In this document: piece by piece, positions 1-7,897 of the stretch
Layout: each line of letters opens with the position of its first letter
Position numbering within the stretch: the first letter of the stretch is position 1
Source: CAYTGM01 sp964437365
GTDB lineage: Bacteria; Sumerlaeota; Sumerlaeia; SLMS01
Reading direction: 5' to 3'
Assembly: GCA_964437365.1 (NCBI GenBank)
Contig: CAYTGM010000008.1
Coordinates: 1 to 64,000, forward strand
DNA: 64,000 bases
Made by a program: the position numbers and the translations under genes
The notes under the pieces: generated by a model
Databases searched by the model: none
What the model saw: only the letters and a program-made list of their open reading frames with translations
Told to the model about the DNA's origin: nothing

Positions 1-270
1 GAAAAATGTGATCGTCTGAAGATTGATGTCAGACCGACGATGTATCTGAATATCCTGAAGGACAAGATCTATATCCATTATCTGGTCAATATGGACAGGT
101 ATGAACGCAAGAGTATCAAATGCAGACGAACATCGTATTCAGAAAGAAAATCGATGATGGAAAAAGAGGTATATCTTTTACCAGTGGATAAAGCAGACAG
201 GGTATTCGAGATCAATGAGGAGATGTTGAAAAAATATCATCCAAATAAAGGTCAAGATGATCAGAACTGA
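1..270 (+). CDS. Small hypothetical phage protein, 5' end cut by window edge
   Basis: The reading frame is open from base 1, so the gene starts before the window; an internal ATG at 40 is not necessarily the start. The visible part is 89 residues, hydrophilic and rich in Lys, Arg and Glu, with no signal peptide or known motif. It sits at the head of a chain of small phage genes that precede the DNA methyltransferase and terminase. I do not recognise a family. Confidence 0.55.
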   Translation, partial: EKCDRLKIDVRPTMYLNILKDKIYIHYLVNMDRYERKSIKCRRTSYSERKSMMEKEVYLLPVDKADRVFEINEEMLKKYHPNKGQDDQN

Positions 271-344
271 GTAACAATATCGTATGACGATAGAGGAGAT
301 GAAAGATGAGGAAGGTAAGAGTAACAGACGAAACACTCTAGAAT

Positions 345-620
345 GTGTTATCAAAAGTATTTTTGATTCCAGAAAATGAGGTATATCGAGTCTATTCCGT
401 AGATCTGGAATACGAGTGTGAAATCGATAAGAACAGAGTAGATCGTGACCGAATGGTTCAGGTCAAGAACCTGACAGTTTATGAGAAGATGAGCATTAAT
501 GTAAAATCAAGAGCAACGGTCTTCGATGTCGATCACGATGAGTTCATTGAGTGTATCAGGAACAAATTTAAGGAAATGCATAGAATGTTGGACGAGATGG
601 TAAACGAGGAAGATGAGTAG
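345..620 (+). CDS. Small acidic hypothetical phage protein
   Basis: It is 91 residues from a GTG start. It is charged and ends in an acidic helix-like tail (MLDEMVNEEDE). A better Shine-Dalgarno (GAGGAG, 294-299) stands before an ATG at 306 in the same frame, but that frame is closed by an amber TAG at 339-341 after 11 codons. Either translation starts at 345 without a good ribosome site, or the gene carries a nonsense mutation. The end overlaps the next gene by 8 bases (ATGAGTAG), which implies translational coupling. Function unknown. Confidence 0.5.
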   Translation: MLSKVFLIPENEVYRVYSVDLEYECEIDKNRVDRDRMVQVKNLTVYEKMSINVKSRATVFDVDHDEFIECIRNKFKEMHRMLDEMVNEEDE

Positions 621-1908
621 AATATTATCGAACATCGCAGGGATAATCATTGCCTTAGTCTCTCTCCCACTTTTTGCGGGGGAGGGATTAGAGGTAAGGG
701 ATCAACGTCTTTACCTGAATGGTCAAACGTACAAGATCATTGAATCCAACTCTCCTGAAAACAGATTACAATTTTTAGACTACGATCAACTGGACTACCT
801 GCATTCTGCTGGGGTCAATACCATATATGCATCCCTGAATCACAATGAACCCCAAGCAGGAACGGTCTTTAACTTGTACGTGGACAATGACAAGACTCTG
901 GGAATCGATGTCGTAAAATCTCAGAGGGTTTTAGAGTATCTGGAGTACTGGCACTCCCTTTCTCCCGCAAGAATTTCACATTTGCTTCTGAGCGAGCAGG
1001 AAACACACTTCTATCACGATGAACAAGAAGAAAGAGAGTATATCAAGTACGTTGTTGGACTTCTTGGTCATTTGAATATCATCTGGGATCGTGAAGAGTA
1101 CCCTGATGATAAGCTCCTGACATTCACAGCAAGATCACAATATCTCAGATCAATAGATTCTAAAAACTTAATAGCAATACACAATGAACCAAATGAAAGA
1201 CCTTGGAGGTATTTATCACCTGATGTTCTCGACCTCGTTTCCATCCAAGCTCCTTTGCAAAATGCGGAGAGGGAAATGGAGGATGCTCACGATGCAGGGT
1301 TTGCTGTCTATGCAAGTGAGATAATGCCTTACTGGGATGGATTTCAGCCAGAGGACATCGACCTTGCACTTGAATGGTACTCTGTAGCTCCACAGGTCTC
1401 CTCAGGAGCAGGATTTTATTACGGACTGGTAGATCAGTCGTATCCAGATCAAGAACCGTACACAGGGCTTTATAGAGCAATCACGAACCCTGACATCAAT
1501 ACGGTCTTGAACAATCTGAATGAAATGTACTGGATTGAGAGTGATGGTATTCCTCCGTTCTCATCTCCCGTTCATAGAGAACCGATGGAGATGATTGCCA
1601 TCGATGATAATACTTTCGGGTATATCGAAACCCGTTATCCACTCAGAGGTTTGGACTCAGGAGTATATAGACTGATGATCACGATGAATAAGACTGCCAG
1701 TACTGCAAGGGTGAGGATTAACAATATCGATCAGAGACTGATACAGATGCTTGTGATCAACACTGCGGGAGAAAAGATCATCGAGAGAGAGTTGGTGTTC
1801 AAATCAGAGGGTAAGGACTTTGTGATCTCAGTGGATTTACTGGAATTCAATAAACCAGATTCTTATCTGGAAGTACTAGATATACAAATAGAGGAGATTA
1901 GTAAATGA
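613..1908 (+). CDS. Secreted glycosidase-like protein carried by the phage
   Basis: It is 431 residues. The N-terminus has a basic start, a hydrophobic core (about residues 8-20) and an LFAG-type cleavage site, so export through Sec is likely. The middle looks like a (beta/alpha)8 glycosidase: NIIWDREEY near 155-163, IAIHNEPNERPW near 187-198 and YASEIMPYW near 233-241 resemble beta-strand ends carrying acidic catalytic residues. Which two acids are catalytic is unclear, because the spacing does not fit clan GH-A neatly. Roughly 100 C-terminal residues look like a beta-sandwich. The gene overlaps both neighbours. A host-glycan or cell-envelope hydrolase is a reasonable guess; it might take part in lysis or modify the lysogen surface. 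Confidence 0.6.
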   Translation: MSRILSNIAGIIIALVSLPLFAGEGLEVRDQRLYLNGQTYKIIESNSPENRLQFLDYDQLDYLHSAGVNTIYASLNHNEPQAGTVFNLYVDNDKTLGIDVVKSQRVLEYLEYWHSLSPARISHLLLSEQETHFYHDEQEEREYIKYVVGLLGHLNIIWDREEYPDDKLLTFTARSQYLRSIDSKNLIAIHNEPNERPWRYLSPDVLDLVSIQAPLQNAEREMEDAHDAGFAVYASEIMPYWDGFQPEDIDLALEWYSVAPQVSSGAGFYYGLVDQSYPDQEPYTGLYRAITNPDINTVLNNLNEMYWIESDGIPPFSSPVHREPMEMIAIDDNTFGYIETRYPLRGLDSGVYRLMITMNKTASTARVRINNIDQRLIQMLVINTAGEKIIERELVFKSEGKDFVISVDLLEFNKPDSYLEVLDIQIEEISK

Positions 1909-2060
1909 CTATCAAGTTAAAAGCAGAAACAGTGCAGGTAATCCTGAATACACTCGGTAAGTTACCATACGTGCAGGCAAGACCGGTTATTGAGTTGATT
2001 GAGATGGATTTGAGGGACGTAAAGGGAGACGAGACTGATGAGAAGACAACAAAAGATTAA
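1905..2060 (+). CDS. Short phage protein of about 51 residues
   Basis: This short frame begins with an ATG that overlaps the preceding TGA (ATGA at 1905-1908) and has GAGGAG at 1891-1896 as ribosome site. It contains the segment VILNTLGKLPYVQARPVIEL, a short two-helix pattern seen in small phage and mobile-element proteins of unknown role. Its 3' end overlaps the next gene by 23 bases. Function not known. Confidence 0.5.
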   Translation: MTIKLKAETVQVILNTLGKLPYVQARPVIELIEMDLRDVKGDETDEKTTKD

Positions 2061-2361
2061 ATCGGTTAGGGTAGGACCATCGGATTACTCTGTAGAGTAC
2101 AAGAGCAATATTGATTACTCAGGACTGACCGATAGAGAGATGCAGCGTATATATATTGCAGATGTCGGATCAGAGAAGTATAAGACGAATACACTCATAC
2201 ACGAGATTCTACATGCTATCTTCTATGAGCAGGGACTAACTAACGAATATAAAATGAAAGATGAAGAGAGGATCGTCCTCAATCTTGCAAACGGACTTCA
2301 TCAATTTCTGAGAGATAATCCAAAGCAGTTCGAAACTATATTAAGGGATATACGAGAGTAG
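2038..2361 (+). CDS. Mini zinc-metalloprotease-like protein with HEXXH motif
   Basis: It is 107 residues with AGGGAGACGAG as ribosome site. The diagnostic segment is THEILHAIFYEQG (HEXXH near residues 59-63), the metal-binding helix of zincin proteases. The C-terminal helix FLRDNPKQFETILRDIR is typical of the short phage proteins annotated as putative metallopeptidases. A third metal ligand could be the Glu-rich segment around residue 80 (KDEERIVLNLANGL). It lies between a 51-residue frame and the methyltransferase. Protease activity is inferred from the motif; no substrate can be named. Confidence 0.6.
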   Translation: MRRQQKIKSVRVGPSDYSVEYKSNIDYSGLTDREMQRIYIADVGSEKYKTNTLIHEILHAIFYEQGLTNEYKMKDEERIVLNLANGLHQFLRDNPKQFETILRDIRE

Positions 2362-2373
2362 AGAGGTGAGGGA

Positions 2374-3264
2374 ATGAGGAAAGAATCATTAGAGGAAAGG
2401 TACTGCATTTACAATGCTGATTGTCTTGAAGTGCTCAGGACATTGGGATCGGAAACAGTTGATTGCTTGATAACAGATCCACCAGCGGGAATTGGTTTGC
2501 TGGGGATTGATTGGGACAAGGACAAAGGTGGAAAAGAGCAGTGGATACAATGGATGACTCAAGTGATGGAAGAGTGCTTGAGAGTATGCAAGGAAGGTTC
2601 ATACGGTATAGTCTGGGCATTTCCAAGAACTAGTCACTGGACAGCAGAAGCTCTTGATCGAGCAGGTTGGACGATCATTGACAAAGTAATGCATATTTCA
2701 AATCAGGGAGTACCGAAGAACAACAACTGCTTCAAGAACTCAGTGAACGAATATATTCTTGTCAGAAAGCCAAAGAGAGGGAAAGTCAAACCAGCCAATA
2801 TGCAGGAGAACAGATTCGGTGACGACACAGTTGTCGTTTCTAGTCGCAAGGGCACGTCTGACTTCGGTTTGCGACGAAAGTACAAAGGAATAAAGAATAC
2901 AGTCGAGAGGGTATATGAGAAGAAGAGGGGACGATATCCAACGAATGTTGTACTTGATGAAGGTGTCGATCCAGAGATTGAAAAGTACTTCTTTTGTAGT
3001 AAGAGAAGGAAGAAGGATGAACTTGTCGAAGGGGTATATCATCCTGCTCAGAAACCTCTGGCATTAATGAACTACTTTGTTCGTATCTTCTCGAACAAGG
3101 GAGAGATCATTTTAGATCCATTCAATGGTGTAGGAAGCACAGGAGTCTCTGCTCTGGAGAACAAGAGAGGCTATATCGGTATTGAGATGGACGAAAAATA
3201 CTTTGATGCTTCAATTATCCGATTTAATTCTGTTTTAGAGAAGGAAGAGCGAGAGCTTTTTTAG
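2374..3264 (+). CDS. Orphan DNA methyltransferase (N6-adenine/N4-cytosine type, beta class)
   Basis: It is 296 residues. Motif IV appears as TDPPAGIG (D35-PP-A) and motif I as DPFNGVGSTG (about 248-257), so the order is IV before I, the beta class. Between them lies a probable target-recognition region with Lys/Arg-rich stretches. The usual aromatic after DPP is replaced by alanine; I recall this DPPAGI variant in phage enzymes, so it is not necessarily dead. No restriction endonuclease is adjacent, so protection of phage DNA from host restriction, or a role in packaging or regulation, is more likely than a restriction-modification pair. Ribosome site is AGGTGAGGG. Confidence 0.85.
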   Translation: MRKESLEERYCIYNADCLEVLRTLGSETVDCLITDPPAGIGLLGIDWDKDKGGKEQWIQWMTQVMEECLRVCKEGSYGIVWAFPRTSHWTAEALDRAGWTIIDKVMHISNQGVPKNNNCFKNSVNEYILVRKPKRGKVKPANMQENRFGDDTVVVSSRKGTSDFGLRRKYKGIKNTVERVYEKKRGRYPTNVVLDEGVDPEIEKYFFCSKRRKKDELVEGVYHPAQKPLALMNYFVRIFSNKGEIILDPFNGVGSTGVSALENKRGYIGIEMDEKYFDASIIRFNSVLEKEERELF

Positions 3265-3370
3265 AATATTATTCTATGGGGGTCAGGGGTATAGATTTCT
3301 GTGAAAAATCTGTGGTGCGCCATTTTCTCTCACACTCACAAAAGAAATTTCTGGGGGAGATGTATAGAAA
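3265..3370 (+). other. Gap before the terminase genes; possible DNA packaging (cos/pac) region
   Basis: The longest gap in the early-late junction is about 100 bases and sits directly upstream of the terminase genes, where cos or pac sites usually lie. It contains a small hairpin at 3263-3275 (AGAAT, 3-base loop, ATTCT), a second at 3293-3311 (AGATTT, 7-base loop, AAATCT) and a GC-richer TGGTGCGCC at about 3312-3320. No cleavage site can be proven from the sequence alone. Confidence 0.3.
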
Positions 3371-3859
3371 TTGATTCAATCTGACACAGACATGCAGGTT
3401 CGGGAGTGGATTATCAATCACAACACTCTCGGTGATGAGTACCTGAGTACAACGGAACTCGGAAATCGTCTTGGAATTGAGAAGATGGACGAGACGATCA
3501 CAAGAGTCAGTAGACAGATCCTGACCTCGTTCGGATTTCCCACATCGAAAGCAAAGTCCCTCACTGCTCAGGAAAACATCGACATCGAGGTCATCAAGAA
3601 CCTTGAGGAATCGAAACGTTCGAGAGCAACACTGTATATCTTAGAGAAGAGATTGAAGAAGAGACTCCAGATTGCTGAGGATGAGAATCGGGAGATCGAG
3701 ATCGAATCAAAACTCCAGAGGATTGAAGAACAGAAAGCAGAACTCAGGAGGGCATCCGATCAGATATTGATCAAGCTCAAGTTCGAGGACAGACAGGTTC
3801 AGAAGATGAACAAGAAAGAAAGTGAGGATCAGGGTATAGATATTATTATCGGTGGTTGA
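3371..3859 (+). CDS. terS: Terminase small subunit (probable)
   Basis: It is 162 residues from a TTG start with GGGGGAGA 11 bases upstream; an internal ATG at 3392 is the alternative. The N-terminal half suggests a helix-turn-helix (STTELGNRLGIEKMDETITR), followed by a long Glu/Lys/Arg coiled coil (about 85-150). DNA-binding head plus oligomerising helix is the small-terminase layout, and the gene directly precedes and overlaps the large subunit. Role: recognition of the phage packaging site. The call rests mainly on position and architecture. Confidence 0.65.
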   Translation: MIQSDTDMQVREWIINHNTLGDEYLSTTELGNRLGIEKMDETITRVSRQILTSFGFPTSKAKSLTAQENIDIEVIKNLEESKRSRATLYILEKRLKKRLQIAEDENREIEIESKLQRIEEQKAELRRASDQILIKLKFEDRQVQKMNKKESEDQGIDIIIGG

Positions 3860-5307
3860 GGAGTATGGTTGAGGGAGTAGTAAAAAGGAAACAACTTCAG
3901 TTTCCTCCAGATAGTTGGGTGTTCGCAGACTGGCAACAATCAGTGTGGGATGAGACCGAGGATCTCAATCAACCGCAATGGATTGTACTCAACTGTGGTC
4001 GTGGTGCGGGGAAAGATATTCTCAGCATCCGTTGTGCTCTGAGAGATGCATTTAAACTCTACAAGCAAAAGAAGAAGGATATAGCGGAGGGAAAGCTCAG
4101 AGCAATACAGACTCCGATTGTATCAATCTTTCTCGTCAGTTCCTCTGATGACAAACTGAATCAAACAATTTTGGAGATGGAGAACTGTTTGGAATCTCTT
4201 GCAGCAGAGTGGGAGATAAAACCTGACAGACTCTACAAGAGAATCAAACGTGACAAGATGTTCTGGATACTCGGTCGTGGAGAGATCGAGGTCTATCACA
4301 AGATATCCTCAACTGCTGGGTCTCTTAGAGGTTCAGGTATCGATATATGTCTCTGGACTGAATTTGCCTTTGAACAAAGAGAACAAGCATTCCGAGATGA
4401 GTTTCAAGGTACTCTTTTAAGACCCGGACGATTAGGGAGGGTTTATCTATACTCAACTCCGAATGGACCCTTCGGTGCTTTCTTTCAACAATGTCAAATT
4501 GCGCAGGAAGATCAGACAGGAAACTATTTATACAAGCATGCAACATCCTATGACGCACTGGACTTGACGGACGCTCAGGTTCAGAGACTTGAAGCAAAGA
4601 AGAAACAAGACCCTGATACCTTCGATCAGGAGAACCTTGCAAAGTTTGTCATCCTTACCGGAGGGGGAAGAACTGTCTATAAGAAGGATAATCTTGAGAA
4701 GTGTTATATCCTCAAGAAATCTGAATCTGAGTCCAAGGGTAGAGATATCGTCATTGGAGTCGATATAGCTTATGAAACCTCAGGGGATTCGACAGTCTTT
4801 GCGATTCTGGATAAACACAAGTCAGAACTTATCAGAGTAGAGAGATTCCAGAAGACGACCGCAAAGGATATCATCGCACATCTTGAACGACTGGATAAGG
4901 AGTTTGGATCTCCGAGGTTCAAGATGGACAGTACATTCAGACTTCAACTCTCTGACTTTCTTCCCAAGGGAATTGATATCGAGGAGCTTGTTGTTCGTCA
5001 GAATTCAAAGATCAGGTACATCACTCAACTCAACATGCTTATCCAGAAGAATGATATACGCATTCCTCATCCTGAGAGTTATGAGTTCAAGAACCTGACT
5101 GATAAGGAGAATCTGGGTATTCTGATCAAAGAGATCTTGGAATTCGAGGTCAGACACAAACAGGATTACAAGGGGACGGTTGTCTACGGTCATCCGGTTG
5201 GGGGACACGATGACTGTGTTTTCGCACTTTGTTATGCGGTGGATGATCTTGTGAAACCGCAGTTGGATACAAAGCAGACTAAAAAAAGGGTAAGTGGATT
5301 GTTTTAG
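3856..5307 (+). CDS. terL: Terminase large subunit (packaging ATPase/nuclease)
   Basis: It is 483 residues. Walker A is CGRGAGKD (about 47-54). The Walker B region is IDICLWTEFA (about 163-172), with Glu170 as likely catalytic base. The C-terminal RNase H-like nuclease shows GVDIAYETSGDST (about 301-313) and a late acidic motif, GGHDDCVFA. It powers DNA entry into the procapsid and cuts the concatemer. The first possible start is TTG 3856, overlapping terS; ATG 3865 is also in frame, but then GAGGAG would lie too close. Length is normal for the family. Confidence 0.93.
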   Translation: MRSMVEGVVKRKQLQFPPDSWVFADWQQSVWDETEDLNQPQWIVLNCGRGAGKDILSIRCALRDAFKLYKQKKKDIAEGKLRAIQTPIVSIFLVSSSDDKLNQTILEMENCLESLAAEWEIKPDRLYKRIKRDKMFWILGRGEIEVYHKISSTAGSLRGSGIDICLWTEFAFEQREQAFRDEFQGTLLRPGRLGRVYLYSTPNGPFGAFFQQCQIAQEDQTGNYLYKHATSYDALDLTDAQVQRLEAKKKQDPDTFDQENLAKFVILTGGGRTVYKKDNLEKCYILKKSESESKGRDIVIGVDIAYETSGDSTVFAILDKHKSELIRVERFQKTTAKDIIAHLERLDKEFGSPRFKMDSTFRLQLSDFLPKGIDIEELVVRQNSKIRYITQLNMLIQKNDIRIPHPESYEFKNLTDKENLGILIKEILEFEVRHKQDYKGTVVYGHPVGGHDDCVFALCYAVDDLVKPQLDTKQTKKRVSGLF

Positions 5308-5314
5308 AGAATAG

Positions 5315-5333
5315 GATACTATCGTATAGTATC
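5315..5333 (+). promoter_or_regulatory. RNA hairpin upstream of portal ribosome site
   Basis: GATACTAT (5315-5322) pairs perfectly with ATAGTATC (5326-5333) across a 3-base loop. The hairpin ends two bases before GAGGAG, the portal Shine-Dalgarno. No U-tract follows, so it is more likely an mRNA processing or translation-control element than a terminator. Confidence 0.45.
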
Positions 5334-5347
5334 TGAGGAGTTCAGGG

Positions 5348-6760
5348 ATGTTCAGTAAATTATATACATTAGAGATACCGAAAGGATTGCCAGATGAGGT
5401 AAAGGAGCTTTTTGAAAGTGCAAGAGACCAGATCGAGAATCATATCCTCTCAGAGAGATATCAGGAGATGACACTCATCAGGGATCAATTGCGTGGGGGA
5501 AAGAAAGCACTCTCCGACAGGTATCATCCACCGATTGAAGGTCTGAAGGAAGAAAACAGGAAGAAGGTTGAGAAAGCAAGGACGCATGTGAATCTTGCGC
5601 AGCCTGCTCTTGATCGACTGGTCAACTCAATCCACTCAGGTCTTATTCACAGAGAACTTGATATCCAGTCAGATATTATCAGCAAGACCGTAACTCATCC
5701 ACGATATACGGAATCTTTGACTGACTTGTGTTCAAATGCGTTTGCATACGGAACAGGATACCTTTGTCCGATATATGATCAGGGAAGATTCAAGTACTGG
5801 CTTCCTGATCCACTCTTCACGATCTTGGTCACTGATCCTTTCGACATCGATGAAGTCGTGGGAATTATCGAGTGCGTGTATGATCAGTCCTTTCAAACTA
5901 CATTCAGAGGTTTTCGTTTTCTTTCAAGAACCTATGAGGGGTGGATCGATAACAAGAAGAAGACCTCTGTGATCAATGAGCACGGACAGGGGAACCTTCC
6001 TTGTGTGGTTGCATACGGTAATAAGCAGAGGTGCTTTGGAGATCCTTATGGACGATCTCTCATTCTTCCCGCAGCAGAAGCGAGTATTCTCGTCACGAAC
6101 AACGACTTGAATGCTAACCTCCTCCGAGATCTTCAGACAAACTCGATCTTACTTATCTACGGTGATATTGAATCCACGTCCGAGGATGATAACGAAACTC
6201 TCCAGAGATATGCACAGTTTAAAAACCGTGATGGTGGAATGGAGTATATTACTCCTGAGTCCAGACTTCAGGATGTAATCGAACTTGGAAAGGTATTCAG
6301 AACGAATGCCTCAGTCAGTACCGGACTTCCCATAGATACATTCTTACCCGAGGTCATTACAGGAAGTGATGCGAGTGCAACCGCAGCAAGACAACGAGCA
6401 TTTCCTCTCCAGCAGAAAATGCATCGACTGATTAACCAGTGGGAAGAGGTGGAACTCAGCACTCTCGGTCTTGTGACATCAATGGTCTTGAATGATCAAC
6501 GACCTCTCGATGACCTCATTGATGACTATAACATCAGAGTCGATATCAAGCCGAGTAATCCAGAGGCGGACTCTGAGACGTTGGCAAACTACATTCAGAA
6601 AGCAAATAACTATTATATACCGGTAGAGGATGTCATCAACTACTACAGTAAGAATCTTTCTCAGGAAAAGAAGGATAAGTTGATGGAAATGTGGAATAAT
6701 AGATATGGAGAGAAGGAAATTGAAATTATAAGTGAGAATAGAGAAACAGATATCGTATAG
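5348..6760 (+). CDS. Phage portal protein
   Basis: It is 470 residues, SPP1/HK97-portal-like in length and placed directly after TerL. The N-terminal part is helical, the middle contains the mixed alpha/beta stem region, and a conserved-looking segment, LPEVITGSDASATAARQRAF (about 334-353), matches the wing/stem helix seen in portals, followed by a long helix (PLQQKMHRLINQWEEVE). As a dodecamer it forms the DNA entry vertex and binds terminase and connector. The C-terminus is an extended acidic tail. Identification rests on position, length and helix pattern. Confidence 0.82.
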   Translation: MFSKLYTLEIPKGLPDEVKELFESARDQIENHILSERYQEMTLIRDQLRGGKKALSDRYHPPIEGLKEENRKKVEKARTHVNLAQPALDRLVNSIHSGLIHRELDIQSDIISKTVTHPRYTESLTDLCSNAFAYGTGYLCPIYDQGRFKYWLPDPLFTILVTDPFDIDEVVGIIECVYDQSFQTTFRGFRFLSRTYEGWIDNKKKTSVINEHGQGNLPCVVAYGNKQRCFGDPYGRSLILPAAEASILVTNNDLNANLLRDLQTNSILLIYGDIESTSEDDNETLQRYAQFKNRDGGMEYITPESRLQDVIELGKVFRTNASVSTGLPIDTFLPEVITGSDASATAARQRAFPLQQKMHRLINQWEEVELSTLGLVTSMVLNDQRPLDDLIDDYNIRVDIKPSNPEADSETLANYIQKANNYYIPVEDVINYYSKNLSQEKKDKLMEMWNNRYGEKEIEIISENRETDIV

Positions 6761-6781
6761 ATATTGAGGAGATAAGTACCA

Positions 6782-7198
6782 ATGGCTTTAACACAATCTC
6801 AATTAGAATTAAAGATAAAGCAGTGTGAATCTGCGGGGTTTGATTTCTGGCAAGTCCTATCCAGTGCGTATACGAATATTGCAAGTATTTCAACGCAATC
6901 GGCAATGCTTCTCGCAGCACTGTGCAATAAATTTACGGGGAGTTCTGCGAGCAATGCAGCAGAGTCCACGATGTACATTTTGGAGGGGGAGGGAACTTGG
7001 CAGGATGTGAGTGTCCTTGCTGGATACTTGCATCCTATCGAGTCTGAGACAAAATCAGAGGTTCTTTCTATAATCGAAACATACGTGTATAATGGTCCTG
7101 AGCAATTTGCATCCAGTGTTCCGTCTGGATTCGGTTACGGATATGGATACGGGATTGGATTCTCGAACAACTATTTCGATCTGATCGATATGGGATAA
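6782..7198 (+). CDS. Small head-region protein with Gly-Tyr C-terminal module
   Basis: It is 138 residues between portal and scaffold. The body is mainly helical with Ala/Ser-rich stretches; the tail is GFGYGYGYGIGF followed by NNYFDLID. An almost identical tail (GFGYGYGYASGG, then NYWDVI) ends a different phage protein at 16,002-16,478. The shared tail suggests a portable docking or assembly signal, or a stretch that orders on a common partner. Ribosome site GAGGAG lies 9 bases before the ATG. No family recognised. Confidence 0.7.
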   Translation: MALTQSQLELKIKQCESAGFDFWQVLSSAYTNIASISTQSAMLLAALCNKFTGSSASNAAESTMYILEGEGTWQDVSVLAGYLHPIESETKSEVLSIIETYVYNGPEQFASSVPSGFGYGYGYGIGFSNNYFDLIDMG

Positions 7199-7200
7199 AC

Positions 7201-7244
7201 AGAGATGTGATATCTCTTGGAATATAACCGAGTGTGATACTCGG
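7201..7244 (+). promoter_or_regulatory. Tandem hairpins with identical GTGAT loops before scaffold gene
   Basis: Two perfect 6-bp stems stand in series: AGAGAT-GTGAT-ATCTCT (7201-7217) and CCGAGT-GTGAT-ACTCGG (7228-7244). The stem sequences differ, but the five-base loop is the same. The second hairpin abuts GGAGGGAG, the ribosome site of the scaffold gene. Different stems with a conserved loop suggest a protein- or RNA-binding element selected at RNA level. Confidence 0.5.
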
Positions 7245-7257
7245 AGGGAGTAAGTAA

Positions 7258-7854
7258 ATGTCAGAGAATGAAACGGATGTGAAATCCGAAAAACAGGATA
7301 CCAAGGTTGTCGACGAGAAGTCAAAGACTGAGGTCGTAAAGGAATCAGATAATGATGGACTATACAGTGCATTAAAATCTGAAAGGGAGAATCGCAAGAC
7401 TCTTGAGAAGGAACTGAAAGATGTTCTGAAGGAAAAGGAAGATGTGCAGACAAAGCTCTCAGAGATTGAGGCAAAGTTTGAAACCACTTCTGAAAGTCTC
7501 AGGAAGTTTGAGATCAAGGAGAAGAAGTCGAGTCTACTGAACGAGATTGTTGAAAAACAGGAAGAGGTCAGTATCGACAAGAAGAAAGCAGAGAAGTTTC
7601 TGGATAAACTTGTGTACGAGAGTGATGAGAAACTCGTGAAGGATATTGAGGATATAGTCGATATTCTCTCAGTTCCGAAGATCGAGGAGACTGAAAAGAA
7701 GGAGAGAATTCTTTCCGGTCAACCATCGAAGGCTCAATCACTGGAGGTTGGTGAAGAAGTTCACCTTGGAAAACTCTACAGAGAAAATCCAGAGGCTTAC
7801 AAAGAATATGTAAAACAAAAGAGGAAAAACAATCCTTTTGCGAGAAAACAATAA
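7258..7854 (+). CDS. Capsid scaffolding protein (probable)
   Basis: It is 198 residues, highly charged and dominated by a predicted coiled coil (about 35-130, rich in Glu, Lys, Leu), directly upstream of the major capsid gene. Scaffolds of SPP1/phi29-like phages have this size and character and are followed by capsid. The C-terminal part (about 165-198) is basic (YVKQKRKNNPFARKQ), as expected for the capsid-binding end of a scaffold. Two tandem hairpins precede the ribosome site and may set its expression relative to capsid. Confidence 0.75.
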   Translation: MSENETDVKSEKQDTKVVDEKSKTEVVKESDNDGLYSALKSERENRKTLEKELKDVLKEKEDVQTKLSEIEAKFETTSESLRKFEIKEKKSSLLNEIVEKQEEVSIDKKKAEKFLDKLVYESDEKLVKDIEDIVDILSVPKIEETEKKERILSGQPSKAQSLEVGEEVHLGKLYRENPEAYKEYVKQKRKNNPFARKQ

Positions 7855-7867
7855 TTAAGAACTAAGA

Positions 7868-7883
7868 GACCCTTGGAGGGGTC
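7868..7883 (+). promoter_or_regulatory. RNA hairpin upstream of capsid ribosome site
   Basis: GACCCT (7868-7873) pairs with GGGGTC (7878-7883), with one G-U pair and a TGGA loop. GGAGGA of the capsid gene follows at once. Placement matches the other pre-ribosome-site hairpins of this operon. Confidence 0.35.
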
Positions 7884-7897
7884 GGAGGATATATATT

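Noticed and set aside
1..620. Amber recoding by the phage
   Set aside because: Several phage genes (for example 345-620, 2,038-2,361 and portal) end in TAG followed closely by the next gene, so TAG is an ordinary stop.
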